Shown piece by piece: positions 36,262 through 46,867 of a stretch of 64,000 bases of DNA. Position numbers and translations under genes: made by a program. The stretch covers positions 1-64,000 of the forward strand of contig NZ_JAMDLI010000021.1 of NCBI RefSeq assembly GCF_023721815.1. The letters run 5' to 3'. Within the stretch, counting starts at the first letter, position 1, and each line of letters begins with the position of its first letter. The DNA comes from Pleomorphomonas sp. JP5. Lineage in GTDB: Bacteria; Pseudomonadota; Alphaproteobacteria; Rhizobiales; Pleomorphomonadaceae. Below the pieces are notes generated by a model, which was not told where the DNA came from, made no database searches, and saw only the letters and a program-made list of their open reading frames with translations.

Positions 36262-36905
36262 GGGCGCCACCTCAGGAAGTTGGCAATGAGACCGAGGCCG
36301 AGCGTCTGGCTCTTCTCGGGATGAAACTGGGTGCCGGCAATGTTGTCGCGGCCGATCATGGCCGTGACCGGTCCGCCGTAGTCGGCAACGGCGACCAGCG
36401 CATCGGTTTCGCGCAGCGTCATGTGATAGCTGTGGACGAAATAGGCGTGCAGCCCGTTGTCTCCGGTCCGCAGTCCCTCAAGAAGGGCGTGGGGACGGAC
36501 GAGATCCAGGGTGTTCCAGCCCATGTGCGGCACCTTGAGCGCGGGATCTCCCGGCGAGATCGGCTCGACATCACCATCGATCCAGCCAAGGCCTTCGGTA
36601 ATCGCCTTTTCGAGGCCACGGCGCGCCATCAGCTGCATGCCGACGCAGATACCTAGGAAAGGCCGGCCTTTTCGCATGACCGTTTCGGTCAGCGCCTCGA
36701 TCATGCCAGGAACGGCGGCGAGGCCCGCCTTGCAGTCGGCGAAAGCACCGACACCCGGCAGGACGACACGCTCGGCGGCGCGAACGGCGTCGGGATCGGA
36801 GGTGACGACGATGGTATCGCCGGCTCCGTCGCGAGCCGCCCGCTCAAAGGCCTTGGCCGCAGACCGCAGATTGCCGGACCCATAATCGATGATGGCGACG
36901 GTCAT
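36258..36905 (-). CDS. hisH: Imidazole glycerol phosphate synthase glutaminase subunit HisH
   Basis: This 215-residue class I glutamine amidotransferase feeds ammonia to HisF. It shows [10 protein letters not shown] at the start, nucleophile Cys in [11 protein letters not shown] and the His-Glu pair in [12 protein letters not shown]. The start overlaps the DUF2628 stop. Its synthase partner HisF is not in the window. Confidence 0.95.
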   Translation of the reverse strand: MTVAIIDYGSGNLRSAAKAFERAARDGAGDTIVVTSDPDAVRAAERVVLPGVGAFADCKAGLAAVPGMIEALTETVMRKGRPFLGICVGMQLMARRGLEKAITEGLGWIDGDVEPISPGDPALKVPHMGWNTLDLVRPHALLEGLRTGDNGLHAYFVHSYHMTLRETDALVAVADYGGPVTAMIGRDNIAGTQFHPEKSQTLGLGLIANFLRWRP

Positions 36906-37381
36906 GGCCGCGCTCCGCTTTCAGGAAAAAGACCGAGGACGCCCGGTGGGACGCTTCTGCCGGGGTGCAGAACAGGAGGGGGCGTCGACGACGACGACGC
37001 AGGCCGCGGCTGGACGAGCCATGCGTCGAAGAAGCGCCGCTCGGCCGCATCACGGCTTTCGCCCTCCACGACGCCACTCTCCCGGAAGCCGCGCAGCCTC
37101 AGCGAGAGGCGCCGAACATCATTGGCGGCGACGCCGGTAGCGATCGCCAGAATCAGTTCGAAGCCCCCGGAGGTGACAGGCCCGAGCCAACGCTCGGAGA
37201 GGGTGATCAGGACAGCCAGCGCGATCCAGCCGCCAAGCCCCAGCCATTCACGATGCCGCAGGAACCACAACGGTCCGAACAGCAACGCCCAGACGGCAAA
37301 ACCGTCGCGCACGAACACCGCACGCTCGGCGACAACTTCCGGAGCAGCCTTGTCCGGCAGATGAACGCTGAAGATGGCCAT
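36902..37381 (-). CDS. DUF2628 domain membrane protein in the his cluster
   Basis: This 159-residue protein has a central pair of hydrophobic helices ([20 protein letters not shown], then [10 protein letters not shown] and LILAIATGV) and a Pro-rich tail. The [15 protein letters not shown] segment is typical of DUF2628 proteins, which occur between hisB and hisH in many Hyphomicrobiales. Function is unknown. ATG at 37381; the stop overlaps the hisH start. Confidence 0.8.
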   Translation of the reverse strand: MAIFSVHLPDKAAPEVVAERAVFVRDGFAVWALLFGPLWFLRHREWLGLGGWIALAVLITLSERWLGPVTSGGFELILAIATGVAANDVRRLSLRLRGFRESGVVEGESRDAAERRFFDAWLVQPRPASSSSTPPPVLHPGRSVPPGVLGLFPESGARP

Positions 37382-37393
37382 CAAACGTCTCCG

Positions 37394-37987
37394 TCAGGCT
37401 TCCAGCACGCCCTTGGTGGACGGCACGCGACCGCCCTGGGCCGGATCGATTGCGATGGCGAGCCTCAAAGCCCGCGCCAGCGCCTTGAAACAGCTTTCGG
37501 CGATATGGTGGTCGTTCGAGCCGTAGAAGGTCTCGACGTGCAACGTCAACCCGGCCTGCATGGTGAAGGCGCGGAACCATTCCTCAACGAGCTGGGTATC
37601 GAAACTGCCGATCTTGGCCGCGTGGAAAGCCGTGCGGAACACCAGATACGGACGGCCGGAGATGTCGATTACGACACGGGACAGCGCTTCGTCCAGCGGC
37701 AGCGTCACGTCGGCATAGCGGGTGATGCCGGCCTTGTCGCCCAGCGCCTTGCGAAAGCACTGGCCCAGCGCGATTCCGACGTCTTCGACGGTATGGTGAT
37801 CGTCGATATGAAGGTCGCCCTTGGCTCTGACTTCCAGATCGATCAGCCCATGACGGGCAATCTGGGTCAGCATGTGATCGAAGAAACCCACACCGGTCGA
37901 GATGTCGGCGTCGCCACGACCATCGAGGTCGATACGGACGGAAATCTCGGTTTCGCGGGTCGAGCGGCTGAGGCTGGCCGTACGCAT
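37394..37987 (-). CDS. hisB: Imidazoleglycerol-phosphate dehydratase HisB
   Basis: This 197-residue monofunctional HisB dehydrates imidazoleglycerol phosphate in histidine synthesis. Metal-binding histidines are visible in [21 protein letters not shown] and [18 protein letters not shown]. It is the first gene of the hisB-DUF2628-hisH-hisA run. Confidence 0.96.
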   Translation of the reverse strand: MRTASLSRSTRETEISVRIDLDGRGDADISTGVGFFDHMLTQIARHGLIDLEVRAKGDLHIDDHHTVEDVGIALGQCFRKALGDKAGITRYADVTLPLDEALSRVVIDISGRPYLVFRTAFHAAKIGSFDTQLVEEWFRAFTMQAGLTLHVETFYGSNDHHIAESCFKALARALRLAIAIDPAQGGRVPSTKGVLEA

Positions 37988-38028
37988 GGCTCGCTGTCAC
38001 TCCTTCGGCGGGATTAATCCGGCTTCTA

Positions 38029-39087
38029 TCAGGGGTGGCCGGAAATGGAAACGTCAAATGATTCGCGCCGCGGAGATCCCAACCGGTCGAGCGCCCAGCG
38101 GGCAGCATCGGCGACGACCGGGTCGGGATCGCCGAGGAGCGGAACGAGCGCCGGACCGAGCGCTGCGTCCTTCGAGTTGCCAATGGCAATGGCGACGTTG
38201 CGGATGAAGCGATTGCGACCGATCCGCTTGACCGGCGACCCGGAGAACAGAGCGCGAAAGGCGGCATCGTCCAGCGCTGCAAGGGCGGCAAGAGACGGAG
38301 CGGTGAGTTCTGGCCGTGGCCGCAGCTTCATTTCCGCAGCCGCGCTGGCGAACTTGTTCCATGGGCAGACGGCGAGACAGTCGTCGCAACCATAGATGCG
38401 GTTGCCCATGAGAGGCCTCAGATCCTCCGGAATGGGACCCGCATGTTCGATGGTGAGATAGGAAATGCAGCGGCGCGCGTCGATCTGATAGGGCGCAGGC
38501 AAGGCGCCGGTCGGACAGGCGTCGAGGCAGCGACGGCAGGCGCCGCACCGGTCGGTGGCCGGCTCGTCCGGCGTCATCTCGGCGGCCGAGAGGATCACGC
38601 CGAGAAACAGCCAGGAGCCGAAATCGCGCGAGACGAGGTTGGTATGCTTGCCCTGCCAGCCGACACCGGCCAGCGCGGCCAGCGGCTTTTCCATCAGCGG
38701 GGCGGTATCGACGAAAACCTTGACGTCGGCACCGGTGTCGCGCGCAACGAGACCCGCCACTTCCTTGAGGCGGCCTTTCAGCACGTCGTGATAATCGCGA
38801 TGGCGGGCGTAGACGGAAATGTTGCCGACGGCGGGTCTTGCGAGATTGTCCAGCGGATCGCTGTCCGGACCGTAGTTCATTGCAAGAACCACCGCCGACC
38901 TTGCCTCGGGCCACAGCACGCGCGGATCGACCCGGCGGTCGAGCGTCTCCTCCATCCAGACCATGGAGCCGTGCCGCCCGAGGTCGACGAAGGCGCGCAA
39001 TCGTCGCGCCTCGTCACCGAGCCGATCGACCGGGGCAATGCCGATCGCCGAAAAGCCGAGATCGCGAGCACGCGCGCGCCACGTCAC
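38029..39087 (-). CDS. queG: Epoxyqueuosine reductase QueG
   Basis: This 352-residue cobalamin-dependent iron-sulfur enzyme makes queuosine in tRNA from epoxyqueuosine. Two 4Fe-4S motifs are seen, [15 protein letters not shown] and [11 protein letters not shown]. The cobalamin-site region [12 protein letters not shown] lies upstream and a C-terminal HEAT-like segment ends the protein. GTG at 39087 has GAGGGAG 7 nt upstream. It lies 24 nt after the GST stop in the same operon. Confidence 0.93.
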   Translation of the reverse strand: MTWRARARDLGFSAIGIAPVDRLGDEARRLRAFVDLGRHGSMVWMEETLDRRVDPRVLWPEARSAVVLAMNYGPDSDPLDNLARPAVGNISVYARHRDYHDVLKGRLKEVAGLVARDTGADVKVFVDTAPLMEKPLAALAGVGWQGKHTNLVSRDFGSWLFLGVILSAAEMTPDEPATDRCGACRRCLDACPTGALPAPYQIDARRCISYLTIEHAGPIPEDLRPLMGNRIYGCDDCLAVCPWNKFASAAAEMKLRPRPELTAPSLAALAALDDAAFRALFSGSPVKRIGRNRFIRNVAIAIGNSKDAALGPALVPLLGDPDPVVADAARWALDRLGSPRRESFDVSISGHP

Positions 39088-39111
39088 GGGGCCGCTCCCT
39101 CGGAGGCAGCG

Positions 39112-39804
39112 TCAGAAATCGAGATCGGTGTAGATCGGCGCCGCGGGAAGACCGGGCAACCGGTCCGCCAGCAGGGTGCGGAAGGTCGGGCGCGACTTGA
39201 TCCGGGCATACCAGTATTTGGCATTGAGATCCTCGTCCCAGGGAACATCACCGACATAGTCGACGACCGACAGCTCGGCGGCGGCGGCTAGGTCGGCGAA
39301 GGTCAGCTGCTCGCCCGAGAGCCAGTTGCGCGAGCCAGCCAGCCAGCCGACGTAGTGAAGATGATGCTTGATGTTGACCCGGGCAACCCTCAGCACCTGG
39401 TTGTCGGGCGAACCACCCCCCAGCTCCCGCGGCAGCTCCAGCTTCGTGATCTTTTCGTGCAGGAAATACTGCACTGCCTCTTCATGGGCCTTATGCAGGA
39501 ACCAGTCGACGAGACGACGCATTTCGGCGCGCGCTTCGGGATGATTGGGCATCAGGCGACGATCCCCGAGCGCGTAGCCGCGCGTCTCGTCGACATACTC
39601 CATGATCGGACCGGCGCCGACGATCGGCGGGCCATCGTTCTCGACGAGCACCGGCACGTTTCCCGCCGGATTGAGTTCGAGGAACTCCAGCCGCCGTTCC
39701 CAGCTTTTCTCGACGACGAGGTCCACCTTCGCGTCATGCTCGGCGAGCATCAGCCGAACGAAGCGGGACGTGGTGGAAAAGGGATGATGATAGAGCTTGA
39801 GCAT
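39112..39804 (-). CDS. Glutathione S-transferase family protein
   Basis: This 230-residue protein has an N-terminal thioredoxin-like GST domain (LKLYHHPFSTTSRFVRLMLAEH, cis-Pro region GNVPVLVEND) and a C-terminal helical domain (LTFADLAAAAELSVVDYVGDV). The catalytic residue is probably Ser13 or Thr12 rather than Tyr. The substrate is unknown. The uppP-GST-queG order is conserved among Hyphomicrobiales. Confidence 0.9.
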   Translation of the reverse strand: MLKLYHHPFSTTSRFVRLMLAEHDAKVDLVVEKSWERRLEFLELNPAGNVPVLVENDGPPIVGAGPIMEYVDETRGYALGDRRLMPNHPEARAEMRRLVDWFLHKAHEEAVQYFLHEKITKLELPRELGGGSPDNQVLRVARVNIKHHLHYVGWLAGSRNWLSGEQLTFADLAAAAELSVVDYVGDVPWDEDLNAKYWYARIKSRPTFRTLLADRLPGLPAAPIYTDLDF

Positions 39805-40009
39805 CGCGGCACCGGATCGCCGGCCGCGCCGGCGTCAGACAAGGAAGGTGGAGACAGTTCGCCTGGAGTATCCGTCAAAGCCCCGCGCCGCTCCGAAACG
39901 GAATGGCGGCAGGGCGTGAGACTGGCCTATAGAGCCGACGACATGTATGAACAAGCGGTTACCGACCTATCGCATTCGATCCACCCATTTTGACCGAAAG
40001 TTTCGCGAC

Positions 40010-40819
40010 ATGGATCTTACGGGCCTCATTCAAGCGCTTATCCTCGGCATTATCGAAGGTATCACCGAGTTCCTGCCCATTTCCAGCACCGGCCATCTGA
40101 TCATTGCGGAACAGTGGCTCGGCGCTCGTTCGGACATGTTCAACATCGTCATCCAAGCCGGCGCCATCCTGGCGGTGACGGTGATCTACTGGAAACGGCT
40201 TCTTGGCTTCATCACGGGTTGGCGCAACCGGGAAACGCGCCTTTATCTCGGCAAACTGATCGTTGCCTTTCTGGTCACCTCGGTGCTGGGCCTTCTCGCC
40301 AAGAAGCTCGGCTTCAAGTTGCCGGAGACGGTGGTGCCAATTGCCTGGGCGCTGGTCATCGGCGGTTTCTGGATGATTCTCGCCGAGCATTACGCAGCCA
40401 AGAAGCCCGAAAGCAGCCATGTCAGCTGGACCGTCGCGGTGGTGGTCGGCGTGGCGCAGGTGATAGCAGGCGTCTTCCCGGGCACGTCACGGTCGGCCTC
40501 GACCATCTTCGCGGCCATGCTGCTCGGCACTGGAAACCGCGCGGCGGCCACCGAATTCGCCTTTCTGGTCGGCATCCCCACCATGTACGCCGCGAGCGCC
40601 TATGAGATCGTCTCCACCCTGAAGGACGGCGCAGCGACCGCCAGCGAGGACTGGCTGGCCCTCGCGATCGCCTTCGTCGCCTCGGCGATCACCGCCTTCG
40701 TCTCGGTCAAGTGGCTGCTGGGCTACATCCAGACCAACCGCTTCACCGCCTTTGCAGTCTACCGCGTGCTGTTCGGCGGCCTTCTGTTCGCCATGCTCCT
40801 GACCGGTTGGGTCCACTGA
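40010..40819 (+). CDS. uppP: Undecaprenyl-diphosphatase UppP (BacA)
   Basis: This 269-residue integral membrane phosphatase regenerates undecaprenyl phosphate for cell-wall synthesis and gives bacitracin tolerance. Both signature motifs are present: EGITEFLPISSTGHLI near residue 16 and FPGTSRSASTIF near residue 160. ATG at 40010 gives the standard length; an upstream in-frame start would add 21 residues. It is divergent from the GST gene. Confidence 0.96.
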   Translation: MDLTGLIQALILGIIEGITEFLPISSTGHLIIAEQWLGARSDMFNIVIQAGAILAVTVIYWKRLLGFITGWRNRETRLYLGKLIVAFLVTSVLGLLAKKLGFKLPETVVPIAWALVIGGFWMILAEHYAAKKPESSHVSWTVAVVVGVAQVIAGVFPGTSRSASTIFAAMLLGTGNRAAATEFAFLVGIPTMYAASAYEIVSTLKDGAATASEDWLALAIAFVASAITAFVSVKWLLGYIQTNRFTAFAVYRVLFGGLLFAMLLTGWVH

Positions 40820-40829
40820 ACCGAGGGCT

Positions 40830-41810
40830 TCAGGCCGGGCTGCCGTCGCGATCGTACTGACCGTGAGGGCGGAAGCGGATGGCATACTCCGGAAGCACCA
40901 CGCCAAGCGATGTCGGCGAGATGCCGAAGGCGTCGAGCGTGCGGCCTTCGCCGACGGCGGCGGCCGACACGACGCTTCCCGTCTTCAGGAGCTCGACCTG
41001 ATCGGGCGTCAGGGGCGCGCCGGGCATCCAGGCGGTCAATCGAGCCAGCAACGAGGCCAAACCGAAGGGGATCGTCAGAAAACGCCGCGGACGGCCGGTC
41101 TCGGCGAGCAGACGTTCGAGAATGGCCCGGAAGGTAAGCACCTCGGGCCCACCCAGTTCGTAGATGCGACCGCCCGCGATGTCGCCATCCACGGCACGGG
41201 CGACGGCGGCCGCAACATCACCTGCGAACACGGGCTGGAGGAGCGTCAGACCGCCACCGATCAAGGGCAGAACCGGGCTGAGCATGGACATCTCGCCGAA
41301 TCGATTGATGAAGTGGTCCTCGGGGCCGAAGATGACCGAGGGTCTCAGGACCACCGCATTCGGCACGACATCGAGGACCGCCGCTTCACCGGCGGCCTTG
41401 GTCCGGGCATAGACCGAGCGGGACGCGGCGTCGGCGCCGATGGCGGAGACGTGGACGAGGCGGGAGATACCGGCAGCGGCAGAAGCTTCGGCCACCGCGC
41501 GAGCGCCGAAGGCCTGCACGGCCGCGTAGGTCTGGCGGCCGGTGGGAGCCAGAATGCCGACCAGATTGACGACAGCATCGGCACCGCTGATGGCCCGATC
41601 GATCGAGGCGCGATAGCGAAGGTTGGCTTGCATCGGCATGATCTGGCCAGGAGCGCCAAGGGGTAGCAGATGCGCCGCCAGATCGGGCCGTCGGCAAGCC
41701 GCCCGAATGCGCCAGCCCTCTTTGGCCAGTGCCCCAACGACATGGCGCCCCAGGAAGCCGGAGGCCCCGAAGACGGTAACGATCGGCTTTTCTTCCCGAA
41801 CGAGGGGCAT
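40830..41810 (-). CDS. Complex I NDUFA9-family NAD(P)-binding protein (atypical SDR)
   Basis: This 326-residue Rossmann protein has the nucleotide motif VFGASGFLGRHVVGAL and the atypical SDR segment HVSAIGADAASRSVYARTKAAGE. Length and pattern match the NDUFA9-like family common in alphaproteobacteria, thought to be linked to complex I or to quinone metabolism. A generic NAD-dependent epimerase is the alternative. It converges on uppP. Confidence 0.85.
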   Translation of the reverse strand: MPLVREEKPIVTVFGASGFLGRHVVGALAKEGWRIRAACRRPDLAAHLLPLGAPGQIMPMQANLRYRASIDRAISGADAVVNLVGILAPTGRQTYAAVQAFGARAVAEASAAAGISRLVHVSAIGADAASRSVYARTKAAGEAAVLDVVPNAVVLRPSVIFGPEDHFINRFGEMSMLSPVLPLIGGGLTLLQPVFAGDVAAAVARAVDGDIAGGRIYELGGPEVLTFRAILERLLAETGRPRRFLTIPFGLASLLARLTAWMPGAPLTPDQVELLKTGSVVSAAAVGEGRTLDAFGISPTSLGVVLPEYAIRFRPHGQYDRDGSPA

Positions 41811-41983
41811 GGCAATCCCTTCCTGCGAACAGTTGCGATGAACGATCCCGGCCGCCAGCGATCACGATGGCCAGCGTCCCTGCAAAACCAACTTATTAAG
41901 GCAGGAAGCCGCGCCCTGTACAGACCGCACCGCGTAGCATTCCGTAGCCGGCACCATTTCGTCAGCAAGGATCGAAATGGCGG

Positions 41984-42012
41984 TTGACAACATCGCGCCG
42001 ACCCCGTATTCA
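41984..42012 (+). promoter_or_regulatory. Promoter of tRNA-Leu
   Basis: TTGACA at 41984-41989 and TATTCA at 42007-42012 with 17-bp spacing, 23 bp before the tRNA start. Confidence 0.75.
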
Positions 42013-42035
42013 CCCCGCCAGCCGACGACCCCTGT

Positions 42036-42120
42036 GCCCAGGTGGCGGAATTGGTAGACGCGCACGGTTCAGGTCCGTGTGCCGCGAGGCGTGAAGGTTC
42101 GAGTCCTTTCCTGGGCACCA
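42036..42120 (+). tRNA. tRNA-Leu (CAG)
   Basis: This 85-nt tRNA has acceptor stem GCCCAGG paired with CCTGGGC, a D-loop with GGTAGAC, and an anticodon stem CACGG/CCGTG around loop TTCAGGT (anticodon CAG). A long class II variable arm (TGCCGCGAGGCGT) and T-arm GGTTCGAGTCC follow. The 3' CCA is encoded. Confidence 0.97.
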
Positions 42121-42121
42121 T

Positions 42122-42142
42122 CGTCGATCATCATGATCGACG
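42122..42142 (+). repeat. Perfect 9-bp inverted repeat directly after tRNA-Leu
   Basis: CGTCGATCA - TCA - TGATCGACG begins two bases after the CCA end. It lacks a U-tract. It may be a processing or stabilising hairpin of the tRNA precursor. Confidence 0.6.
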
Positions 42143-42173
42143 CGATGTTGGCCTCATTTTCTGAATGCGAAAC

Positions 42174-42197
42174 AACCTGCCTCACGGCGGGTTTTTT
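42174..42197 (+). terminator. Terminator of the tRNA-Leu transcript
   Basis: AACCTGCC (42174-42181) pairs with GGCGGGTT (42186-42193) and is followed by T-rich sequence to 42197. Confidence 0.85.
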
Positions 42198-42360
42198 CAT
42201 GCCTGCATTCCACGCGGGGCAGCCTTGCGGCGCATCGTTTTAGAACCGTTCCATGCTTGCCGAAATTTGGCAACGCGCATAATCCCTTGCTTGCAAACAA
42301 CGACGAGCGCCGACGCGGCATTCGGCCGCGACGAGAGCCTATTTCGAGGAACGATACCCC

Positions 42361-43548
42361 ATGATTGCCCAGCGCATCACCGACGACATCCATTCGCTTC
42401 GCGCCATTGACTGGGACCGAAAGCTGTTTGACGAGCTGGTGCCGCTGCCTGAGGGAACGACGTACAACTCCTACCTGATCCGTGGACGGGAAAAGACCGC
42501 ACTGATCGATACGGTCTATCCGCCCAAGGCCGAGGAACTGCTCGCCGCGATCAAGGCGGCTGGCGTCGAGCGTCTCGACTACATCGTCGCCAATCACGCC
42601 GAACAGGACCATTCGGGCTCGATTCCCGCGCTTCTCGCGCTCTTCCCCGACGCGAAGGTGGTGACGAACGCCAAGTGCAAGCGCTTCATTCTCGACACGC
42701 TGCCCGTCGAGCGAGACGCCTTCGTCACCGTCCGCGATGGCGACACCCTCGACCTTGGCGGCAAGACGCTGTCGTTCCACCTGACGCCGTGGGTGCACTG
42801 GCCGGACACGATGGTGACTTTCGCCGTCGAGGATCGAGTCGCCTTCACTTGCGACTTCCTTGGCGCCCACTTTGCCACCACCGAGCTATTCGCTCGCGAC
42901 GAGGCGCAGGTCGCCATCTCCGCGAAGCGCTACTATGCCGAGATCATGATGCCCTACCGTCGCTTCTCGGCCGAAGCGCTCGGCAAGGTCGAAGCGCTCT
43001 CTCCGCTCTTCGTGGCGCCCAGCCACGGCCCGGTTCATGATCGCCCGTCCTTCATCTTCGACCTCTACCGGAGCTGGACGTCCGACGAGGTAAAGCCGCT
43101 GGTCGTCATTCCCTACGTGTCGATGTACGAGAGCACGGCCAAGATGGTCGCCCTTCTGGTCGACAAACTCACCGAGCGCGATGTCGCCGCGCAGCCGGTC
43201 AACGTCGTCGACCTGGACAGCGGTGCGTTGGCCATGAGCGTCGTCGATGCCTCGACCATCGTCTTCGCCTCCCCAACGGTGCTGTCCGGTCCGCATCCGA
43301 GCCTTGCCGCTGCGGCCATCCTCATCAACGCGTTGTCCCCGAAGACACAGAAGGTGGCGGTGATGGGGTCCTTCGGCTGGGAAGGCAACCTTCCCGACCA
43401 GGTGATCGCCCTGCTGCCCCGCCTCAAGGCGGAGGTTCTGGAACCGGTCATGACCAAGGGACTGCCGCGGGAAGAGACTCTGGAGGAAATCGGCCGACTC
43501 GCCGACGAGATCGCCGGCCTCCGGGCCACCGAGGCGGCGGCGGCCTGA
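42361..43548 (+). CDS. Flavodiiron protein (FprA family A-type flavoprotein)
   Basis: This 395-residue enzyme reduces O2 to water or NO to N2O in the cytoplasm. It has an N-terminal metallo-beta-lactamase domain with diiron ligands in NHAEQDHSG, VHWPDTM, FTCDFLGAH and APSHGPV. A C-terminal flavodoxin domain follows (about residues 245-385, starting VVIPYVSMYESTAKM). There is no rubredoxin extension, so an outside electron donor is required. With nifJ, ferredoxin reductase and feoAB in the window it fits protection of oxygen-sensitive metabolism. It is monocistronic, after the tRNA terminator. Confidence 0.93.
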   Translation: MIAQRITDDIHSLRAIDWDRKLFDELVPLPEGTTYNSYLIRGREKTALIDTVYPPKAEELLAAIKAAGVERLDYIVANHAEQDHSGSIPALLALFPDAKVVTNAKCKRFILDTLPVERDAFVTVRDGDTLDLGGKTLSFHLTPWVHWPDTMVTFAVEDRVAFTCDFLGAHFATTELFARDEAQVAISAKRYYAEIMMPYRRFSAEALGKVEALSPLFVAPSHGPVHDRPSFIFDLYRSWTSDEVKPLVVIPYVSMYESTAKMVALLVDKLTERDVAAQPVNVVDLDSGALAMSVVDASTIVFASPTVLSGPHPSLAAAAILINALSPKTQKVAVMGSFGWEGNLPDQVIALLPRLKAEVLEPVMTKGLPREETLEEIGRLADEIAGLRATEAAAA

Positions 43549-43549
43549 T

Positions 43550-43582
43550 CGCCAGGCGGCCGGCTGGCGCACAATTTTCTTG
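43550..43582 (+). terminator. Possible terminator after the flavodiiron gene
   Basis: CGCCAG (43550-43555) and CTGGCG (43564-43569) can pair, followed after CACAA by TTTTCTTG. The stem is short. Confidence 0.45.
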
Positions 43583-43722
43583 CGCTTGTCCGGCCAGCGT
43601 CCGCATATACGGAAAATCGTTTCCTGGGACCGGCGACCATGCCGCCGGTCGCCTTTGCGTATCCACACGCCGTAATGGTCCTGCGACCTTTCGGCTGGAG
43701 CGCCAACCAGCAGAGTTCGACC

Positions 43723-44337
43723 ATGACCATCCGCCTTCACGCCGGCGACCTTCCCGATCTCGACGCTTACGGCGATGTCGTCGCCATCGACACCGAGACA
43801 CTCGGCCTCAACCCGCATCGCGACCGGCTATGCGTCGTGCAGTTGTCGCCGGGTGACGGATCGGCCGATGTCGTGCAGATCGCCCAGGGTCAAACCGCCG
43901 CGCCAAACCTCGTCCGTCTGCTCACCGACCCCAGGCGGATCAAGGTGTTTCACTTTGCCCGCTTCGACATCGCCATCCTCAAGCGCGCTTTCGGCATTAC
44001 CGTATCTCCCGTGTTCTGCACGAAGATCGCGTCTCGGCTCACGCGCACCTACACAGACCGGCACGGCTTGAAAGACGTCACCAAGGAACTCCTCGGCATC
44101 GATATCTCCAAGGCGCAGCAGTCGTCGGACTGGGGCGCCACGACGCTCAGCCAGGCGCAGCTCGAGTACGCCGCCTCGGACGTGCTCAATCTTCACGCGC
44201 TGCGAGCGCGGCTTCTGGCGATGCTCGAACGCGAAGGGCGGACGGAAATGGCGGAGGCCTGCTTCCGCTTCCTGCCGACTCGCGCCGATCTCGATCTGGC
44301 CGGGTGGGCGAACGAGGACATTTTCGCCCACAGCTGA
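43723..44337 (+). CDS. rnd: Ribonuclease D-like 3'-5' exonuclease
   Basis: This 204-residue DEDD-type exonuclease lacks the HRDC domains of E. coli RNase D. Motifs are VAIDTETLGL (ExoI), HFARFDIAIL (ExoII) and LEYAASDVLNLHALR (ExoIII with Tyr and Asp, DEDDy). ATG at 43723 gives the short form typical of alphaproteobacteria. An rnd-lptC-lptA-lptB order is common in the group. Confidence 0.88.
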   Translation: MTIRLHAGDLPDLDAYGDVVAIDTETLGLNPHRDRLCVVQLSPGDGSADVVQIAQGQTAAPNLVRLLTDPRRIKVFHFARFDIAILKRAFGITVSPVFCTKIASRLTRTYTDRHGLKDVTKELLGIDISKAQQSSDWGATTLSQAQLEYAASDVLNLHALRARLLAMLEREGRTEMAEACFRFLPTRADLDLAGWANEDIFAHS

Positions 44338-44582
44338 GTCCGGTTGCGCGACACCCCGGCGAGCGAACGTCATGGCGCCGTCGAAATGACGGAAAAGCGA
44401 GGCGTTCGCCGTCCGGCGATTGCCTGAATGTGATTGAAAGCCTCTCGCGACGCGGCAAGCGTTGGTTTATCTTTTTTGTCTAAAGTCCGCCGGGCAACCT
44501 TCGATCTGCCCGGCCCGCAAGGGTGATTGGGGCTCAATCGGGATCGAAGACAAGGGTACCGTCGACAAAACGGGAACGAGGG

Positions 44583-45323
44583 ATGAGCGGCATCGCGGCG
44601 AACCGCGCTTTCGATGGCAGTGATCTGGAGCCGTTCGGCAACACCGCCGAGCGGGCACGTCAGTTTGCCATGGCGGCACGAGAAAGCAGACGCGTTCGCC
44701 GCCTGCGCGTTATCCTGCCGGCGGTCGGAGCTTTGCTTTGCCTGATCGTGGTGGGCGCCACGGTCATCACCCGCATCACCATAAGCCTCAGCATCGGCGA
44801 CCTGAAGATTACCACCGAAGGGCTCGCCATGGATGCGCCGCACCTATCGGGCAGCGACGGCAAGGGGCGCACTTACGCCGTCAGCGCCGAAAGCGCCGTG
44901 CAGGACCTCGGCGATACGAGGATCATCCGCCTCAAGGGTATCGAGGCGACCGTGACCCAGGCCGACGGCAGCCGCGCCCGCCTTCTTGCGGACAGCGGCG
45001 TCTACGATTCCGCCGCGCAGACGGTGGTGCTCAAGGAAAACATCCGGTTGAGCAACTCCGACGGCTCTGGCGGCGCTCTGGAACGGGCGGAGATCAACCT
45101 TTCCACCGGATCGCTGACGTCCGACAGTCCGGTCGCATTCTCCTCTCGCCTTGGCGAGATCAGCGCCGAGAAGATGGGCGTCGAGAAGAAAGCCGGCACG
45201 GTGACCTTTTCAGGCGGCGTCCGCATGACCGTCGATCCGAGCGCCCACCCAGGCAGTGGCGACAAAGCACTTCCCAGCCGAACCGAACAGGGCGCAGGGG
45301 GCGCTCCGGAAGCGGCTCCCTGA
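44583..45323 (+). CDS. lptC: LPS export ABC transporter periplasmic protein LptC
   Basis: This 246-residue bitopic protein has one membrane helix at about residues 43-65 and a periplasmic OstA-like beta-jellyroll (GLAMDAPHLSGSDGKGRTYAV onward). It links the LptBFG extractor to LptA in LPS transport. ATG at 44583 follows GAACGAGGG. The C-terminal 30 residues are low complexity. Confidence 0.88.
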   Translation: MSGIAANRAFDGSDLEPFGNTAERARQFAMAARESRRVRRLRVILPAVGALLCLIVVGATVITRITISLSIGDLKITTEGLAMDAPHLSGSDGKGRTYAVSAESAVQDLGDTRIIRLKGIEATVTQADGSRARLLADSGVYDSAAQTVVLKENIRLSNSDGSGGALERAEINLSTGSLTSDSPVAFSSRLGEISAEKMGVEKKAGTVTFSGGVRMTVDPSAHPGSGDKALPSRTEQGAGGAPEAAP

Positions 45324-45400
45324 CAACAATCAGACGGCGCGGCGCTCCACCGGAGTCCACGACGTTCTAGCCGCCTCAAGAAGGCAGAAGGCAACTCAAG

Positions 45401-45958
45401 ATGACCCGCATGCCACGTACCAGCCTTCTCAGCCGGGCCGCAGCCGCCGGCCTGCTGGTCGCCCTTACGCTCTCCTCGGCCCTCGCTGCCGATCAAACCG
45501 CAAAGCTACCGCCCAACGCCTACCAGGGCCTTGGAATGTCCTCCGACCAGCCGATCCAGTTTGAATCGGAACAGCTCGAGGTGCACGACCAGGACAAGAC
45601 GGCAACCTTCATCGGTCACGTGATCGTTCGGCAAGGGGCAACCGTTCTGAAGACCGATCGCCTCATGGTGTTCTACCAAGGCTCGCCCACCGGGGAGGGG
45701 CCGCAGCAGGTCAGCCGCCTCGAGGCGAAGGGCAGCGTACTGGTGACGTCGGCCAGCCAGACGGCGAGTGGCGACGCGGCGACCTTCGACACAGCGGCCA
45801 ATACCATCGTGCTCACCGGCAACGTCGTGCTCACCCAGGGCGACAATGTCATTCGCGGCTCGAAGCTCCTGATCGACATCAACACCAGCCAGGCCAAGAT
45901 GCTGGGCGGGCGGGTGCAGATGCTGATCGCTCCGAAGTCGCTCGACACCAAGGGCTGA
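45401..45958 (+). CDS. lptA: LPS transport periplasmic protein LptA
   Basis: This 185-residue secreted protein forms the periplasmic bridge for LPS. It has a signal peptide of about 29 residues ending SALA before ADQTAK. The mature part is an OstA domain with repeated beta-strand pattern (PIQFESEQLEVHDQDKTATF, VVLTQGDNVIRGSKL). Between lptC and lptB in the expected order. Confidence 0.92.
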   Translation: MTRMPRTSLLSRAAAAGLLVALTLSSALAADQTAKLPPNAYQGLGMSSDQPIQFESEQLEVHDQDKTATFIGHVIVRQGATVLKTDRLMVFYQGSPTGEGPQQVSRLEAKGSVLVTSASQTASGDAATFDTAANTIVLTGNVVLTQGDNVIRGSKLLIDINTSQAKMLGGRVQMLIAPKSLDTKG

Positions 45959-45986
45959 TGCGCCCTCCACGCCGGAAACCAGAGCC

Positions 45987-46763
<777 letters not shown>

Positions 46764-46867
46764 AGCCGCCCTCTGCCTAGGTTATGAAGCAAGAAGCGGA
46801 CCACCTTCGGCCGCCTCACTGACTTTCATGGCTTCCGCTTCGACGCGGAATGGACGGGGGTTGCTCG

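Noticed and set aside
42165-42410. An 81-codon frame after tRNA-Leu
   Set aside because: It crosses the tRNA terminator and the start of the flavodiiron gene in another frame.
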